Assembly: GCA_037046615.1 (NCBI GenBank)
Contig: JBAOHD010000008.1
Coordinates: 372,001-436,000 of the forward strand
Direction: 5' to 3'
Source of the DNA: Phosphoribacter sp037046615
Lineage (GTDB): Bacteria > Actinomycetota > Actinomycetes > Actinomycetales > Dermatophilaceae
DNA: 64,000 nucleotides
A program made the position numbers and the translations under genes. This document shows positions 42,679 through 51,942 of this stretch, one piece after another (within the stretch, counting starts at the first letter, position 1; each line of letters opens with the position of its first letter). The notes beneath the pieces were generated by a model. It did no database searches and was not told where the DNA came from. It was given only the letters and a program-made list of their open reading frames with translations.

Positions 42679-43533
42679 CAGGGCAGACGCCTGATCGTCC
42701 GGGACATTGAGCCAGCCCACCCGAGCGTCCCGGCGGGCACGCCGCCGGTCGATGAGCCATGCGATCCCGACGGCAAGGAAGTACAGCGCGACCATCGGCA
42801 GCGCCATGAGGATCATCATCCACGGGTCGGGCGTCGGGGTCATGATCGCGGTGAAGAGGAAGCACAGGAACACCGCGACGCGCCAGCCCTTGATCATGGT
42901 GCGTGCCGGCAGGACGCCTACGGCGTTGAAACCCACGAGGAAGACCGGCAGGAGGAAGGCGGCCCCGAAGGCGAGGATGAGCTTGACGACGAACGAGAGG
43001 TAGTCGCTCGTGGCCAGGAGGTTGGAGGCCGACTCGGGGGCGAACGACAGCAGCGTCTCGACGGCCCGCGGGAGCACGGCATACGCCATGTAGCACCCGG
43101 CGATGAACAGCGGGACCGCGGCACCGATGAAGGCCATCGACAACCGCTTTTCCTTGCGGGTCAAGCCGGGGACGATGAATGCCCAGATCTGATAGAGCCA
43201 CACCGGTGAACTGATGAGCACCCCGACGAAGAGGCTCACGGTGATGAAGATCGAGAACGGGTCGGTCACGAGAGCGAAGTTGACCGAGGCGATGGCTCCG
43301 CCCTGCTTGCCTGCCGCCAGCTCCTGGACGGGGCGGGTGAGCTCGCCGTAGATCTGCTTGTAGCGGGTGGCGCCGAGGACCGCCCCGACGATCATCGCGA
43401 GGGCGGAGATGACGGTGCGGCGGCGCAGCTCACGCAAATGTGCCCCGAGGGTCATCCGACCTTCGGGGTCGCGATTGCGGCGAAATCGAGCCATCGTGCG
43501 GGAGGATCGCGCGGGAGGTGCCGCGGCGCTCAC
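42676..43533 (-). CDS. tatC: Sec-independent translocase subunit TatC
   Basis: A 285-aa core Tat component with six membrane helices. MTLGAHLRELRRRTVISALA gives the conserved HLxELRxR cytoplasmic entry, the periplasmic region contains FIVPGLTRKEKR, and FVVKLILAFGAAFLLPVFLV leads to the final helices. I chose GTG 43533 (VSAAAPPARSSRTMARF), 1 bp after the tatA stop; ATG 43494 is the alternative. It recognises twin-arginine signal peptides together with TatA. Confidence 0.93.
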   Translation of the reverse strand: MSAAAPPARSSRTMARFRRNRDPEGRMTLGAHLRELRRRTVISALAMIVGAVLGATRYKQIYGELTRPVQELAAGKQGGAIASVNFALVTDPFSIFITVSLFVGVLISSPVWLYQIWAFIVPGLTRKEKRLSMAFIGAAVPLFIAGCYMAYAVLPRAVETLLSFAPESASNLLATSDYLSFVVKLILAFGAAFLLPVFLVGFNAVGVLPARTMIKGWRVAVFLCFLFTAIMTPTPDPWMMILMALPMVALYFLAVGIAWLIDRRRARRDARVGWLNVPDDQASAL

Positions 43534-43534
43534 G

Positions 43535-43786
43535 TCAGAGCGGACGTCCGTCGTGTGAGGCCGGGTCGTGCCGCGGCGGGACGACATCACCCGGGACGGT
43601 GTCCGACGCGGCGGGACTCGGCTTGGGGGTCGTGTCGTCGGTCTTCATCTCGTTGACCTCGGACTTGAAGATCCGCATCGACCGTCCGACGCTGCGCGCC
43701 ATGTCGGGTAGCTTTTTCCACCCGAACAGCAGCACGAGCAGAAGGAGGACGACGATGAGGTGGCTGGGTTCGCGGAACAGATTCAT
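43535..43786 (-). CDS. tatA: Twin-arginine translocase subunit TatA
   Basis: An 83-aa protein: MNLFREPSHLIVVLLLLVLL forms the short membrane helix, FGWKKLPDMARSVGRSMRIF is the FG hinge plus amphipathic helix, and an acidic, unstructured tail follows. It forms the Tat pore with TatC. It overlaps the upstream small membrane-protein gene by 4 bp and precedes tatC by 1 bp. Confidence 0.95.
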   Translation of the reverse strand: MNLFREPSHLIVVLLLLVLLFGWKKLPDMARSVGRSMRIFKSEVNEMKTDDTTPKPSPAASDTVPGDVVPPRHDPASHDGRPL

Positions 43787-44151
43787 GGTGCCTCGGTCTT
43801 TCTCTCGGTCGCACTGGTGTCGAAGTCTACGTCCCGTGCCCAACCGGGGGTGCGCGCGCGGCGCCGCTGCGCCCGGAACGCGCGATAGTCCTCCCGAGCC
43901 GCCTCGCAAGCCACGACGGCATCGCGCCTCGGTCGACCGACGGCGGGAGTATGCCGTCCGCTTGCCTTCGCCCGACGGCCGGTCTCGGCTTCGATCGCCA
44001 TCGAGGTAGCCGTTGCGAGGGTCTCGAGCTCAGCCGCGGTCACTCCGAGGTCACGCGCCCTCGCCCACAGCCGACGGAGCCGGACCCAGAGCCACCAGCC
44101 CGCGAGGGCGAGGAGCGACCCCCAGATCAGGACCCAAGCCAGTGCCTTCAT
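43783..44151 (-). CDS. Small membrane protein of the pafC-tatA interval, function unknown
   Basis: A 122-aa protein with one N-terminal membrane helix (ALAWVLIWGSLLALAGWWLW) followed by a basic, helical cytoplasmic part (RLRRLWARARDLGVTAAELE, then Arg-rich segments). It is tightly coupled to pafC and tatA by 4-bp overlaps on both sides. I do not recognise a family. Confidence 0.8.
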   Translation of the reverse strand: MKALAWVLIWGSLLALAGWWLWVRLRRLWARARDLGVTAAELETLATATSMAIEAETGRRAKASGRHTPAVGRPRRDAVVACEAAREDYRAFRAQRRRARTPGWARDVDFDTSATERKTEAP

Positions 44152-45138
44152 GACGACCCGGGCGAGGCCGGCGCGGCATACGCGTCCAGTGCCGCGGCGG
44201 CCCCCTCAGCGATCTGCGCCGCGAGGGAGGTCGGAGAGACGACGGTCAGGTCACCACCGAGCCGCCAGGCCAAGCGGCGCACCCACTGCAGATCGGCAGC
44301 ACGGACCGTGATGGTGCGACTGCCGTCCGGGTGGTCGACGACTCGACTCGGCCGGGTAGTACTCGGCCACCCATCTCGCCCGCGGGCTCGTTTCGAAGAC
44401 GACCTCGTGATCGGCCTGGGACGGGACGAAGGCAGCCGTCCGGTGATCCCGCTCGGCAACGTCTGGTGGTGGCGTGCCGTCCACGTCCAGGACCGTGAGT
44501 GCCTCGATGCGATCGAGGCGGAACAGGCGCACATCTTCGGCTCGGTGGCACCACCCTTCGAGGTACCAGTGGGCATCGAGGGTGACCAGGCGGATCGGGT
44601 CGAGGTCGCGTTCAGTGACTTCGTCACGAGCCGAGAGATAGCGCAGGTGCAGTCGCAGGTGATCGCGGATCGCGCCTTCTGCCACCGGGAGAAGGCCCGA
44701 CTCAGGACCCTCGGGGAGGGCGACGGTGACCCGGCTCGTCATCCCAGCGGCCTCGCCCGTCGCAGCTTCGAGCTTGAGCAGCGCGCTCGAGACCGCGTCT
44801 GCCTGAGGTCCGACGGCCCCACCGGAGAGCGCGCGCAGACCCACCATGAGCGTGAGTGCCTCGTCGACCGTGAACCGCAGCGGCCGGGCGATGGCGTCGG
44901 CATTGGCCAGGAAGATCCGACCGTCTTCCCAGTCGGCTTCAATCAGGTCGTCGGGGAGGTGGCCTGGGGTGCCGCAGACGAAGAGCAACTCCAGATCTGA
45001 CTCGAGTTGGGCGCGGTCGATCCCGAACGTCTGCGCCGCGGCGTCGACCTCGACTCCGGGGTGGGCAAGCAGCCACGGGACCATCGTGAGCAGCCGCGAC
45101 AACCGGGTGGTGGCGCTCTCCTGCACGTGACGCGTCAC
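44148..45138 (-). CDS. pafC: PafC, WYL-domain regulator, one apparent frameshift
   Basis: About 329 aa once joined. The N-terminal helix-turn-helix (RLSRLLTMVPWLLAHPGVEV, FGIDRAQLESDLELLFVCG) is followed by the WYL domain (VTLDAHWYLEGWCHRAEDVR with FRLDRIEALTVLD). PafBC activates DNA-damage genes in actinobacteria. The frame breaks near 44347 (GAGTC[G]AGTC); removing one base links AEYYPAES to VVDHPDGSRTITVRAADLQW through the stop at 44148. GTG 45138 starts 6 bp after pafB, with GGGAGG upstream. Confidence 0.85.
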
Positions 45139-45144
45139 GACCGA

Positions 45145-46213
45145 TCACCTCCCGTCGCGCCCGGCGAAGGAGGTGCACTCCTCCGGCCGCTGCGTCCCCG
45201 AAGCCCGAGATGCCCTGAGCGAACTCGTGGGGCCGCCGTGGGCCGCACGCGCGCCCGTGAGCAGGCCGACGACCTGGTCCTTCACCGATTGCGGGGCCTC
45301 GACCACCACGTCAGGCCCGTAGCTGGCAACCTCGACGGCGAGTTCGAGATCGTCGCGATAGTCGAGGTCGATGAGCGACCAGTCGTCATCGATCTCCCCC
45401 ACGGTCCGGGCTCGGCGGCGAAGCAGATTGCCCGCTCCGCGACGCGACACGCACCACCGCTGGAGGCTGGTCGACCGGCACGGACTCGCTGTCGCGCACC
45501 AAGACGCGCGGGTGATGGTCTGCCGGAGGGTCGAAGGCACCGGGCTTGCCGATCGTCCGGATCGCGCCGTCGATGCGGCTCAGTCGGAAGACCCGCTCGG
45601 CCTCGCGGTCGAGGTCCCATCCGGTGACATACCACCGGCCGCGCCACTGGGTCAGACCCCACGGTTGGATGCGTCGGGTGGACGTCGTCCCGTCGCCCTT
45701 GCGATAGACGAAAGAGATGAGCCGTCGGGTCATCACGGCGTTGCGGACGGGGTCGAATGCCGCCTCGACCGTCCGGACGTGGGGCTGGGCTCCGACGATG
45801 GAGTGGTCGTCGAGTTCGACGCCGGCCGCAGCGAGTTTCGTCAGCGCGGCGCTCGCCTGGGCAGCCAGGCTGGCATGCGCCCAGATCTGACCCGCGACGG
45901 CCAGAGCAGTGACCTCTTCCGCGGTGAACTCCACAGCGGGGAGAGCGTATTCGCGGCGGTCGATGCGGTAGCCGAGGTCGTCGTCGAAGAGGGGGTCCAC
46001 CACGTCGGTCACGAGGGGGATGCCGAGCTCGCGGAGCTCATCCTTGTCCCGCTCGAACATCCGGTCGAAGGCCTCCACCGACGCAGTCGACTGGTATTGC
46101 GGCACGGCGGCGCGGATGCGGGCCTTGGTCAGCGGCATACGCGTCGAGAGCAAGGCGATGACGAGGTTGAGCAGACGCTCGGTTTTGGCGGCGACGCTCG
46201 GCTGCACAGTCAC
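45145..46213 (-). CDS. pafB: PafB, WYL-domain regulator, one apparent frameshift
   Basis: About 355 aa once joined. HTH: KTERLLNLVIALLSTRMPLT, EAFDRMFERDKDELRELGIP. The WYL domain includes IQPWGLTQWRGRWYVTGWDL with FRLSRIDGAIRTIG. The frame breaks near 45440; dropping one base in GTCGCGTCGC joins PPAVVRV to RGAGNLLRRRARTVGE and a normal PafB C-terminus (VASYGPDVVVEAPQSVKDQV). GTG 46213 lies 7 bp after TAACGT, giving a leaderless start for the pafB-pafC-tatAC run. It acts as a heterodimer with PafC. Confidence 0.85.
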
Positions 46214-46220
46214 CCGAGCG

Positions 46221-46226
46221 ACGTTA
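46221..46226 (-). promoter_or_regulatory. Leaderless -10 box of pafB
   Basis: TAACGT on the minus strand, 7 bp before GTG 46213; it heads the pafB-pafC-tatA-tatC run. Confidence 0.45.
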
Positions 46227-46244
46227 CCGCGCGGACGTGGCCGA

Positions 46245-46631
46245 TCAGCGGACGTCGACGAGGTCGACGACGAAGATGAGAGTCTCGCCCGGCTTGACGA
46301 CGCCTCCGGCGCCGCGCTGGCCGTAACCGAGGTGAGGCGGGATCGTCAGCTTGCGCCGACCTCCGACCTTCATCCCGAGCAGCCCCTGGTCCCACCCTTG
46401 GATGACCTGGCCGACTCCGGCGCGGAAGCTCAACGGGGCCCCACGGTTCCACGAGGAGTCGAACTCCTCACCGGTCGAGAAGCACCAGCCGGCGTAGTGG
46501 GTGGTGACGGTCTGGCCGGCCTCGACAGCGGCGCCATCGCCCTCGATGAGTTCCTCGATGACAAGGTCGGCCGGCGGGGTGTCACCGGGGAAGTCGAGTT
46601 CGGGTTTGGTGCGGGCGGGGTCCAGTGCCAT
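46245..46631 (-). CDS. FKBP-type peptidyl-prolyl isomerase (single domain)
   Basis: A 128-aa cytoplasmic FKBP. The core is QTVTTHYAGWCFSTGEEFDS, then FRAGVGQVIQGWDQGLLGMK and RKLTIPPHLGYGQRGAGG, which are the canonical ligand-pocket strands (Tyr, Trp and Tyr positions present). AGGAGAACGC precedes ATG 46631. It sits 29 bp downstream of a lipoprotein paralogue; FKBPs in this position between pafA and pafBC are common in actinobacteria. Confidence 0.92.
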   Translation of the reverse strand: MALDPARTKPELDFPGDTPPADLVIEELIEGDGAAVEAGQTVTTHYAGWCFSTGEEFDSSWNRGAPLSFRAGVGQVIQGWDQGLLGMKVGGRRKLTIPPHLGYGQRGAGGVVKPGETLIFVVDLVDVR

Positions 46632-46660
46632 GCGTTCTCCTTTGCCGAGATGGGTGGAGG

Positions 46661-47749
46661 TCAGGACGCGCCGAGGATGTCGACGACGAAGACGAGGGTG
46701 TCGGTGCCGGAGATCTTCGGCGGGCTTCCGGCGCTGCCGTAGCCGTCGGCGGGAGCGACGACCAGCATGACCCGCGATCCGACCTTGGTGCCGACGAAGC
46801 CCTGGTCCCATGCCTTGATGACCTTGCCGGCGCCGACGGTGAACGACAGCGGCGACTTCCTGGGCCACGACGAGTCGAAGACGCTGCCGTCCTTCCAGAG
46901 CACGCCGGTGTAATGGACGGTCACCTGCTGACCAGCGGTGATGGCAGCGCCGTCGCCGTCGATCAGGAGCTGGTTGACCGAGGCGGCCGGCGCGGGTGCC
47001 CCTGCGGGGATCGTGATCGTCGGGCCGGTCGTGTCGTCGAAGCTGACGGTGGGCAACCCGGCGACGGGCGCGACGGGCGTCCCCTGTGCCTTGGCCAGAC
47101 GAGAGGTGACGCCCTTGACGTCGATGACCCAGATGAGGTTTTCGGTGCCGGACACGCCCAAGTCGGGCCGGCCGTCGGTGCCGAACGCCTCGGCCGGCGG
47201 AATGACCGCGAGAATCCGGTGACCAGCCTGGGCCCCCTGCAGCGCGGCATACAGGCCGGGCAAGAGCTGTCCCTTGACGACTTCGATGGTCTCGGGCTTG
47301 CCGTCGGGGTAGGTCGAGTTGAGGGACGTGCCGTCGGAGCCCTTGAAGATCGAGAAGTGAGCCTGGACCGACGTGCCTTCGGATGCGGTGGGGCCTGTCC
47401 CGGGGACGAGCACCGTGCGCGTGGTCGCCGACACTGTCACCGGTTTGGTGGCGAGCGTGACGGTGGGCTCGGTGCCGGTCGACCCGGTGACGGTGATGCC
47501 TCCGAGGACGGCGAGATCCGCGGCCGAGCCGAGCGGGCCTGCGGGTGCAACTGAGGTCGCGGCAGCCGATGCCGACGATCCGGTCGAGCCGGTCGAGCTT
47601 GTCGAGGACGTGGAGGCGCTTGCCCCCGGCGACGGCGTTGCCGTCGAGCTGCACCCCATAAGAGCGACCAGGACAGCGATCCCTGGCGCGGCCCACACGA
47701 GCGCGCGGCGACGGGGTCGGGGCAGGGTGGACGGGGAGGTGGTGGACAC
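46661..47749 (-). CDS. FKBP-type isomerase lipoprotein, two FKBP-like domains
   Basis: A 362-aa exported isomerase. A basic N-terminus, hydrophobic helix and lipobox LVALMGC are followed by a long Ser/Thr-rich linker (STSSTSSTGSTGSSASAAAT). A first, degenerate FKBP-like domain (VQAHFSIFKGSDGTSLNSTY, LPGLYAALQGAQAGHR) precedes a canonical C-terminal FKBP domain (VTVHYTGVLWKDGSVFDSSW, VIKAWDQGFVGTKVGSRVML). GTG 47749 has GAGAGG upstream; a GTG at 47818 would add 23 residues. It probably folds secreted proteins outside the membrane. Confidence 0.87.
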   Translation of the reverse strand: MSTTSPSTLPRPRRRALVWAAPGIAVLVALMGCSSTATPSPGASASTSSTSSTGSTGSSASAAATSVAPAGPLGSAADLAVLGGITVTGSTGTEPTVTLATKPVTVSATTRTVLVPGTGPTASEGTSVQAHFSIFKGSDGTSLNSTYPDGKPETIEVVKGQLLPGLYAALQGAQAGHRILAVIPPAEAFGTDGRPDLGVSGTENLIWVIDVKGVTSRLAKAQGTPVAPVAGLPTVSFDDTTGPTITIPAGAPAPAASVNQLLIDGDGAAITAGQQVTVHYTGVLWKDGSVFDSSWPRKSPLSFTVGAGKVIKAWDQGFVGTKVGSRVMLVVAPADGYGSAGSPPKISGTDTLVFVVDILGAS

Positions 47750-47887
47750 GAGCGGGCCTCTCACGATGCGACAACCGACGGTGGCGGGCCCCGTCGTGCG
47801 AGACATGCCGTCGGCCACTCTAACCGCGCGACCTGGGCGCGGCGCACTTCGGCAGGCGGGTCACTCTCGGGTGGCCGCCGGGGTCGG

Positions 47888-49255
47888 TCAGCCCTCGATG
47901 GCTTCGATGATCCGGTCGACGCGCTCGTCAACGGCCGCGAATGGGTCCTTGCACAGGATGGTGCGCTGCATCTGGTCGTTGAGTTTGAGATGCACCCAGT
48001 CGACGCTGAAGTCCCGCCGATGAGTTTGGGCAACCCGGACGAAGTCCCCGCGCAGCTTGGCTCGCGTCGTCTGGGGTGGCACCGTCTTGGCTCGGAAGAT
48101 AGGCAAGTCCGCACAGACCCGACTGACGAGGCCCCGACGCTGCAGCATCGCGAAGAGGCCCCGTCTGCGGTTGATGTCGTGGTAGGCGAGGTCGAGTTGG
48201 AGCAGGCGCGGGTGATCGAGGTCGAGTCCATGCCGCGCGGCATACCGATTGAGCAGGTGCCATTTGATGACCCAATCGATGTCCCGCTCGACGAGCGAGA
48301 GGTCCCCGGTCTCGATCGCGTCAAGGGCGCGCTCCCACAATTCGAGCACCTGGGCATGCACGCCGGTGACCCAGCCGCGCGGTTCGGCTACCGCGCGCAC
48401 TCGCGTGAGGTATTCGCGCTGCATGGCCAGCGCGCTGATGGTGCGGCCGTCGGCCAGCTTGACCAGCCGCCGGCCCGTCATGTCCTGGCTCATGTCGCGG
48501 ATGGCCCGGATGGGGTTGTCGAGCGCGAGATCGGCCGCAAACACTCCTGACTCGGCCATCCGCAGGACGAGGTCGGTCGAGCCGAGCTTGAGCAGGGTCG
48601 TCGTCTCTGACATCGACGAATCGCCGACGATGACGTGCAGGCGTCGATAGCGTTCGGCGTCGGCATGGGGCTCGTCCCGAGTGTTGATGATCGGGCGGCT
48701 GCGGGTTGTCGCACTCGACAACCCTTCCCAGATGTGATCGGCCCGCTGGCTCAGGGCGTATGTCGGCCCCCCTGCGGTGGTCGTCAGTTTGCCTGCGCCG
48801 CTGATGAGTTGGCGACTGATGAGGAACGGGATGAGAGTCGTCGACAACTGCTCGAACTCCCCCGCTCGTCCGACAAGGTAGTTCTCATGGGAACCGTAGG
48901 AGTTGCCGGCGGAGTCGGTGTTGTTCTTGAACACGTAGACGTCACCGACCACGCCCTCCTCGGCGAGCCGCTGCTGCGCTTCCTCGGCCAGGCCTTCGAG
49001 GATCCGCTCGCCAGCCTTGTCGTGGATGACTGCTTGGACGAGGGAGTCGCACTCCGGGGTGGCGTATTCCGGGTGGGAGCCCACGTCGAGGTAAAGCCGG
49101 GCCCCGTTGGAGAGGAAGACATTGCTCGAGCGGCCCCACGCGACGACCCGGCGGAAGAGGTACCGGGACACCTCGTCGGGCGTCAGGCGCCGTGAGCCGT
49201 CGGACGTGCAGGTCACCCCGAACTCGGTCTCAATCCCGAAGATCCGGCGGTCCAT
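47888..49255 (-). CDS. pafA: Pup-protein ligase PafA
   Basis: A 455-aa ligase (glutamine-synthetase-like fold) that joins the C-terminal Glu of Pup to target lysines. MDRRIFGIETEFGVTC carries the nucleotide/metal Glu residues; YLFRRVVAWGRSSNVFLSNG, VFKNNTDSAGNSYGSHENYL and TRSRPIINTRDEPHADAERY are near-invariant PafA segments. The tail is VDWVHLKLNDQMQRTILCKD with PFAAVDERV. ATG 49255 is 7 bp after TAGGGT. Normally pafA adjoins prcA; here two plus-strand coiled-coil genes lie between. Confidence 0.96.
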   Translation of the reverse strand: MDRRIFGIETEFGVTCTSDGSRRLTPDEVSRYLFRRVVAWGRSSNVFLSNGARLYLDVGSHPEYATPECDSLVQAVIHDKAGERILEGLAEEAQQRLAEEGVVGDVYVFKNNTDSAGNSYGSHENYLVGRAGEFEQLSTTLIPFLISRQLISGAGKLTTTAGGPTYALSQRADHIWEGLSSATTRSRPIINTRDEPHADAERYRRLHVIVGDSSMSETTTLLKLGSTDLVLRMAESGVFAADLALDNPIRAIRDMSQDMTGRRLVKLADGRTISALAMQREYLTRVRAVAEPRGWVTGVHAQVLELWERALDAIETGDLSLVERDIDWVIKWHLLNRYAARHGLDLDHPRLLQLDLAYHDINRRRGLFAMLQRRGLVSRVCADLPIFRAKTVPPQTTRAKLRGDFVRVAQTHRRDFSVDWVHLKLNDQMQRTILCKDPFAAVDERVDRIIEAIEG

Positions 49256-49262
49256 AACCCCC

Positions 49263-49268
49263 ACCCTA
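49263..49268 (-). promoter_or_regulatory. Leaderless -10 box of pafA
   Basis: TAGGGT on the minus strand, 7 bp before ATG 49255. It shows pafA has its own promoter after separation from prcBA. Confidence 0.45.
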
Positions 49269-49344
49269 GGTCAGGTATGCCGCCCGCTTCGGCGCCAGCG
49301 TTCACGGATACGGCCGTGGTGTGGCACCTCGCCGATCTGCGATC

Positions 49345-50871
49345 ATGGCCGCCATGCCATCGACAAGTCCGCCAGGGGTTCCGACTCCGTTGGTGACCTC
49401 GGCGGCTGACCGATCTGGGGGGCCGAGCCCCGCCAACCTGTCGTCCTTGTCCACCCCACCTGGGGACGTGGGAGACGTCTCGACGCACGCGCTGGCGATT
49501 CTCCAACGGGCCCAGCAGTATGCCGACGACACCCGGGCGCAGGCGACGGCTGCTCTCGACGCCGCGTTGAGTCGCGCCGACGCGCTGACGATCGAAGCCG
49601 ACCGCCTGCACCGGGAGGCCCAGACGTTGCATGACGCCGCCGCGAGAGACCGAGGATTGGCCGCCTCGCGGTTGGCCGATGCTCACGAAGACGCCGCAGC
49701 GATGCTCGACGATGCCGCGGCCCAGGCTGCTCTCGTCGCTGAGGCCGCTGCGCGGCGCAGCGCGGCCGAGATCGACGAGGCGACCCACACGGCGCGTGCG
49801 CTAGTCCGAGACGCCCGCGCGGAGGCTTCGGGCCTCATGACCTCCGCTGCCCGCGAGAGCGACCGCCGATCCGCAGCACTCATGGCCGAGCGAGCCCGCG
49901 CCGACGACGAGGTGCGGGCACTGCTGGAATCCGCCCAGGGCGAGGCGCAAGCGCTCGTCGGCGCGGCAACGGCCGCCGCCGACTCGATCCGCACCGCAGC
50001 CCAGGACGACGCTGCGCGGGTGACGCAGGAGGCTCAGGAGTATGCCGCGATCGTCACCGCAGCCGCCCAGGCGCTCCAGGATCGCACGGTCGCTGAGACT
50101 GCAACCCTGCGGGCCGACGCAACGGCAGCCGCCCGCGCCCGGATCGCGGCAGCCCACGACGAAGCGACGAGGCTCCTGACGGAGGCGCAAGGCCATCTTG
50201 CGTGGGCGCAGTCATCGATGGAATCGATCATCGGCAGCGCCCAATCCGAAGCCGACCATCTGACCGCGACGACGTCGCGCGCCGTGGCCGATCACACCCG
50301 TCGGCGTCGGCAACAAATCCAGGCCGTCCTTGCCCGCGTGACTCACCGCACCCGCTTCGCCCTCGACGAGACCACGCACGAGGCCGAGCGGATCCACGCT
50401 CAAGCAGCCGCATTCCTCACCGCCGCGACAGCCGACGCACGCCGCACGACGGAGGAAGCCCAGGCGGAGGCCGCCCGGATCGTCGCGGCAGCGGAGGCCG
50501 CGGCCGCCTCAGTCCTCGAGCGCGCTGACGCCCGACTGCGGGAAGCCGAACATGGAGCCAAGATCATCCGCGAGCGCACGGCTACCGACGTAGAGCAACT
50601 CCATCGGGAAGCCCACGAAGACCGCCGGACGGCTCGTGCCGAACTCGTCTCGACCTTGGCCGAGGCGCGCTCGGAGGCCGACCGCCTGCGTGCCGAGGGC
50701 CGCGAGGCTGTCGCAGCCGCACGCGCCGAGGTGGCCTCGCTCAGTCGTCGCCGCGATGACATCACCGCCCAACTGACTCATCTGTCGGGGGTTATCGAGG
50801 CACTTGCCGTCTCTGAACGCCCTGAGTCCACTCCGATCCTGCCCGCCCTCGACCCGATGGGACAGCCATGA
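49345..50871 (+). CDS. Long Ala-rich coiled-coil protein (DivIVA/Scy-like)
   Basis: A ~508-aa protein that is almost entirely a charged, Ala-rich coiled coil from residue ~40 to the end, after a Pro/Ser-rich N-terminus. THALAILQRAQQYADDTRAQ resembles the post-DivIVA coiled-coil opening, and EAxxxxAxA-type heptad/hendecad periodicity runs throughout (AQAEAARIVAAAEAAAASVL). It ends with a short RRDDITAQLTHLSGVIEALA module that is repeated in the next gene. It is probably a cytoskeletal or polar scaffold like Streptomyces Scy/FilP. The start is uncertain (GTG 49321 or ATG 49354 also possible). It overlaps the next gene by 4 bp. Confidence 0.75.
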   Translation: MAAMPSTSPPGVPTPLVTSAADRSGGPSPANLSSLSTPPGDVGDVSTHALAILQRAQQYADDTRAQATAALDAALSRADALTIEADRLHREAQTLHDAAARDRGLAASRLADAHEDAAAMLDDAAAQAALVAEAAARRSAAEIDEATHTARALVRDARAEASGLMTSAARESDRRSAALMAERARADDEVRALLESAQGEAQALVGAATAAADSIRTAAQDDAARVTQEAQEYAAIVTAAAQALQDRTVAETATLRADATAAARARIAAAHDEATRLLTEAQGHLAWAQSSMESIIGSAQSEADHLTATTSRAVADHTRRRRQQIQAVLARVTHRTRFALDETTHEAERIHAQAAAFLTAATADARRTTEEAQAEAARIVAAAEAAAASVLERADARLREAEHGAKIIRERTATDVEQLHREAHEDRRTARAELVSTLAEARSEADRLRAEGREAVAAARAEVASLSRRRDDITAQLTHLSGVIEALAVSERPESTPILPALDPMGQP

Positions 50872-51911
50872 CCGACTCCCCTACCTTCCGCAGCGTGCTC
50901 CGCGGCTACGAGCCCACCCAGGTCGACCAGGTGATCCACGAGCTGCGCAGCGCCGTGGCGGCCGCGCGCCAGGAGGCCGCCGAGCGCACCGTCGAGGTCA
51001 GCAAGCTGTCATCACTGCACGACGAACTCCGTCAGCACGTAGCCGCGCGCGACACCGAGATCGCGACTCTCCACGAGGCTCAGCGCCGGGCGTCGGCGCC
51101 GACCTTCGCTGACCTTGGCCACCGGATCGGCGCGATCCTCGGCCTCGCCGATGAGGAGGCGACCGAGTTGCGCGCCACGGCCGAACGCCACGCGGCACAG
51201 AGCCGTCAGGCTGCAGAAGAGGCCGCGGCAGCCGCGCGAGCGGACGCCGACCGGTATGCCGCCGACGTCCGGTCGAAGGCCGACTCCGAGCGAGCCCGGA
51301 TTCTCGAAGACGCCCGCACGGCCGCGGACGAGATCCTCGACGCCGCCGACCGGGAGGCTTCGGCCCGCCGTGAGGAAGCCGAAGCGGTCTTCGAGAGCCA
51401 GCGCGCCAAGGCGGCTGCAGCCGCTGCCGACTTCGAAACCACGCTGGCCCACCGGCGCGACAAGGCCGCCGAGGAGTTCACGGCGGCCATGGCTTCGCAC
51501 GAGCGGTCTCTCGCGTCGATCCAGGAGCGATCGAGCGCTCTCGCGGCCGAGAGCCAGGCCGCTCACGAGGGTGCGCGGGCAGAGGCAGCCGAAGTCCTCG
51601 ACAAGGCACGTGCGGAGGCGTCAGCGCTCCTGGCCGCAGCCCGCGATCACGCCGACCGCATCAAGCGGGACTCCGATCGGGAGCTCGCGGCCGCAACCGC
51701 GCGCCGCGACAGCATCACGGCCCAGTTGACCAATGTGCGTCAGATGTTGGCCACACTCGGCGGCGGCGTCATGGTCAACCCGCTGGCCGAACCCACGAGT
51801 GTGACTGCGCCACCAGCCTCCGACGACCAGGCCGTCGATGAGCCTGGGCAGTCCCAAGAGCCCGATGATTCAGCAGAGGCCGACGAGCCCGTCGAGGTCA
51901 TCTCTCGCTGA
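50868..51911 (+). CDS. DivIVA-domain coiled-coil protein
   Basis: A 347-aa protein starting with a DivIVA-like membrane-targeting segment TFRSVLRGYEPTQVDQVIHE, followed by ~250 residues of coiled coil (LEDARTAADEILDAADREAS, EVLDKARAEASALLAAARDH). RRDSITAQLTNVRQMLATLG near the end parallels the end of the upstream protein, and the C-terminal tail is acidic. It is likely a scaffold in polar growth or division, made together with its neighbour (ATGA overlap). Both are inserted, on the opposite strand, between pafA and prcA. Confidence 0.8.
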   Translation: MTDSPTFRSVLRGYEPTQVDQVIHELRSAVAAARQEAAERTVEVSKLSSLHDELRQHVAARDTEIATLHEAQRRASAPTFADLGHRIGAILGLADEEATELRATAERHAAQSRQAAEEAAAAARADADRYAADVRSKADSERARILEDARTAADEILDAADREASARREEAEAVFESQRAKAAAAAADFETTLAHRRDKAAEEFTAAMASHERSLASIQERSSALAAESQAAHEGARAEAAEVLDKARAEASALLAAARDHADRIKRDSDRELAAATARRDSITAQLTNVRQMLATLGGGVMVNPLAEPTSVTAPPASDDQAVDEPGQSQEPDDSAEADEPVEVISR

Positions 51912-51942
51912 GCCAGGGCCTCGCCCGTCGCGTCCGGTCGCC

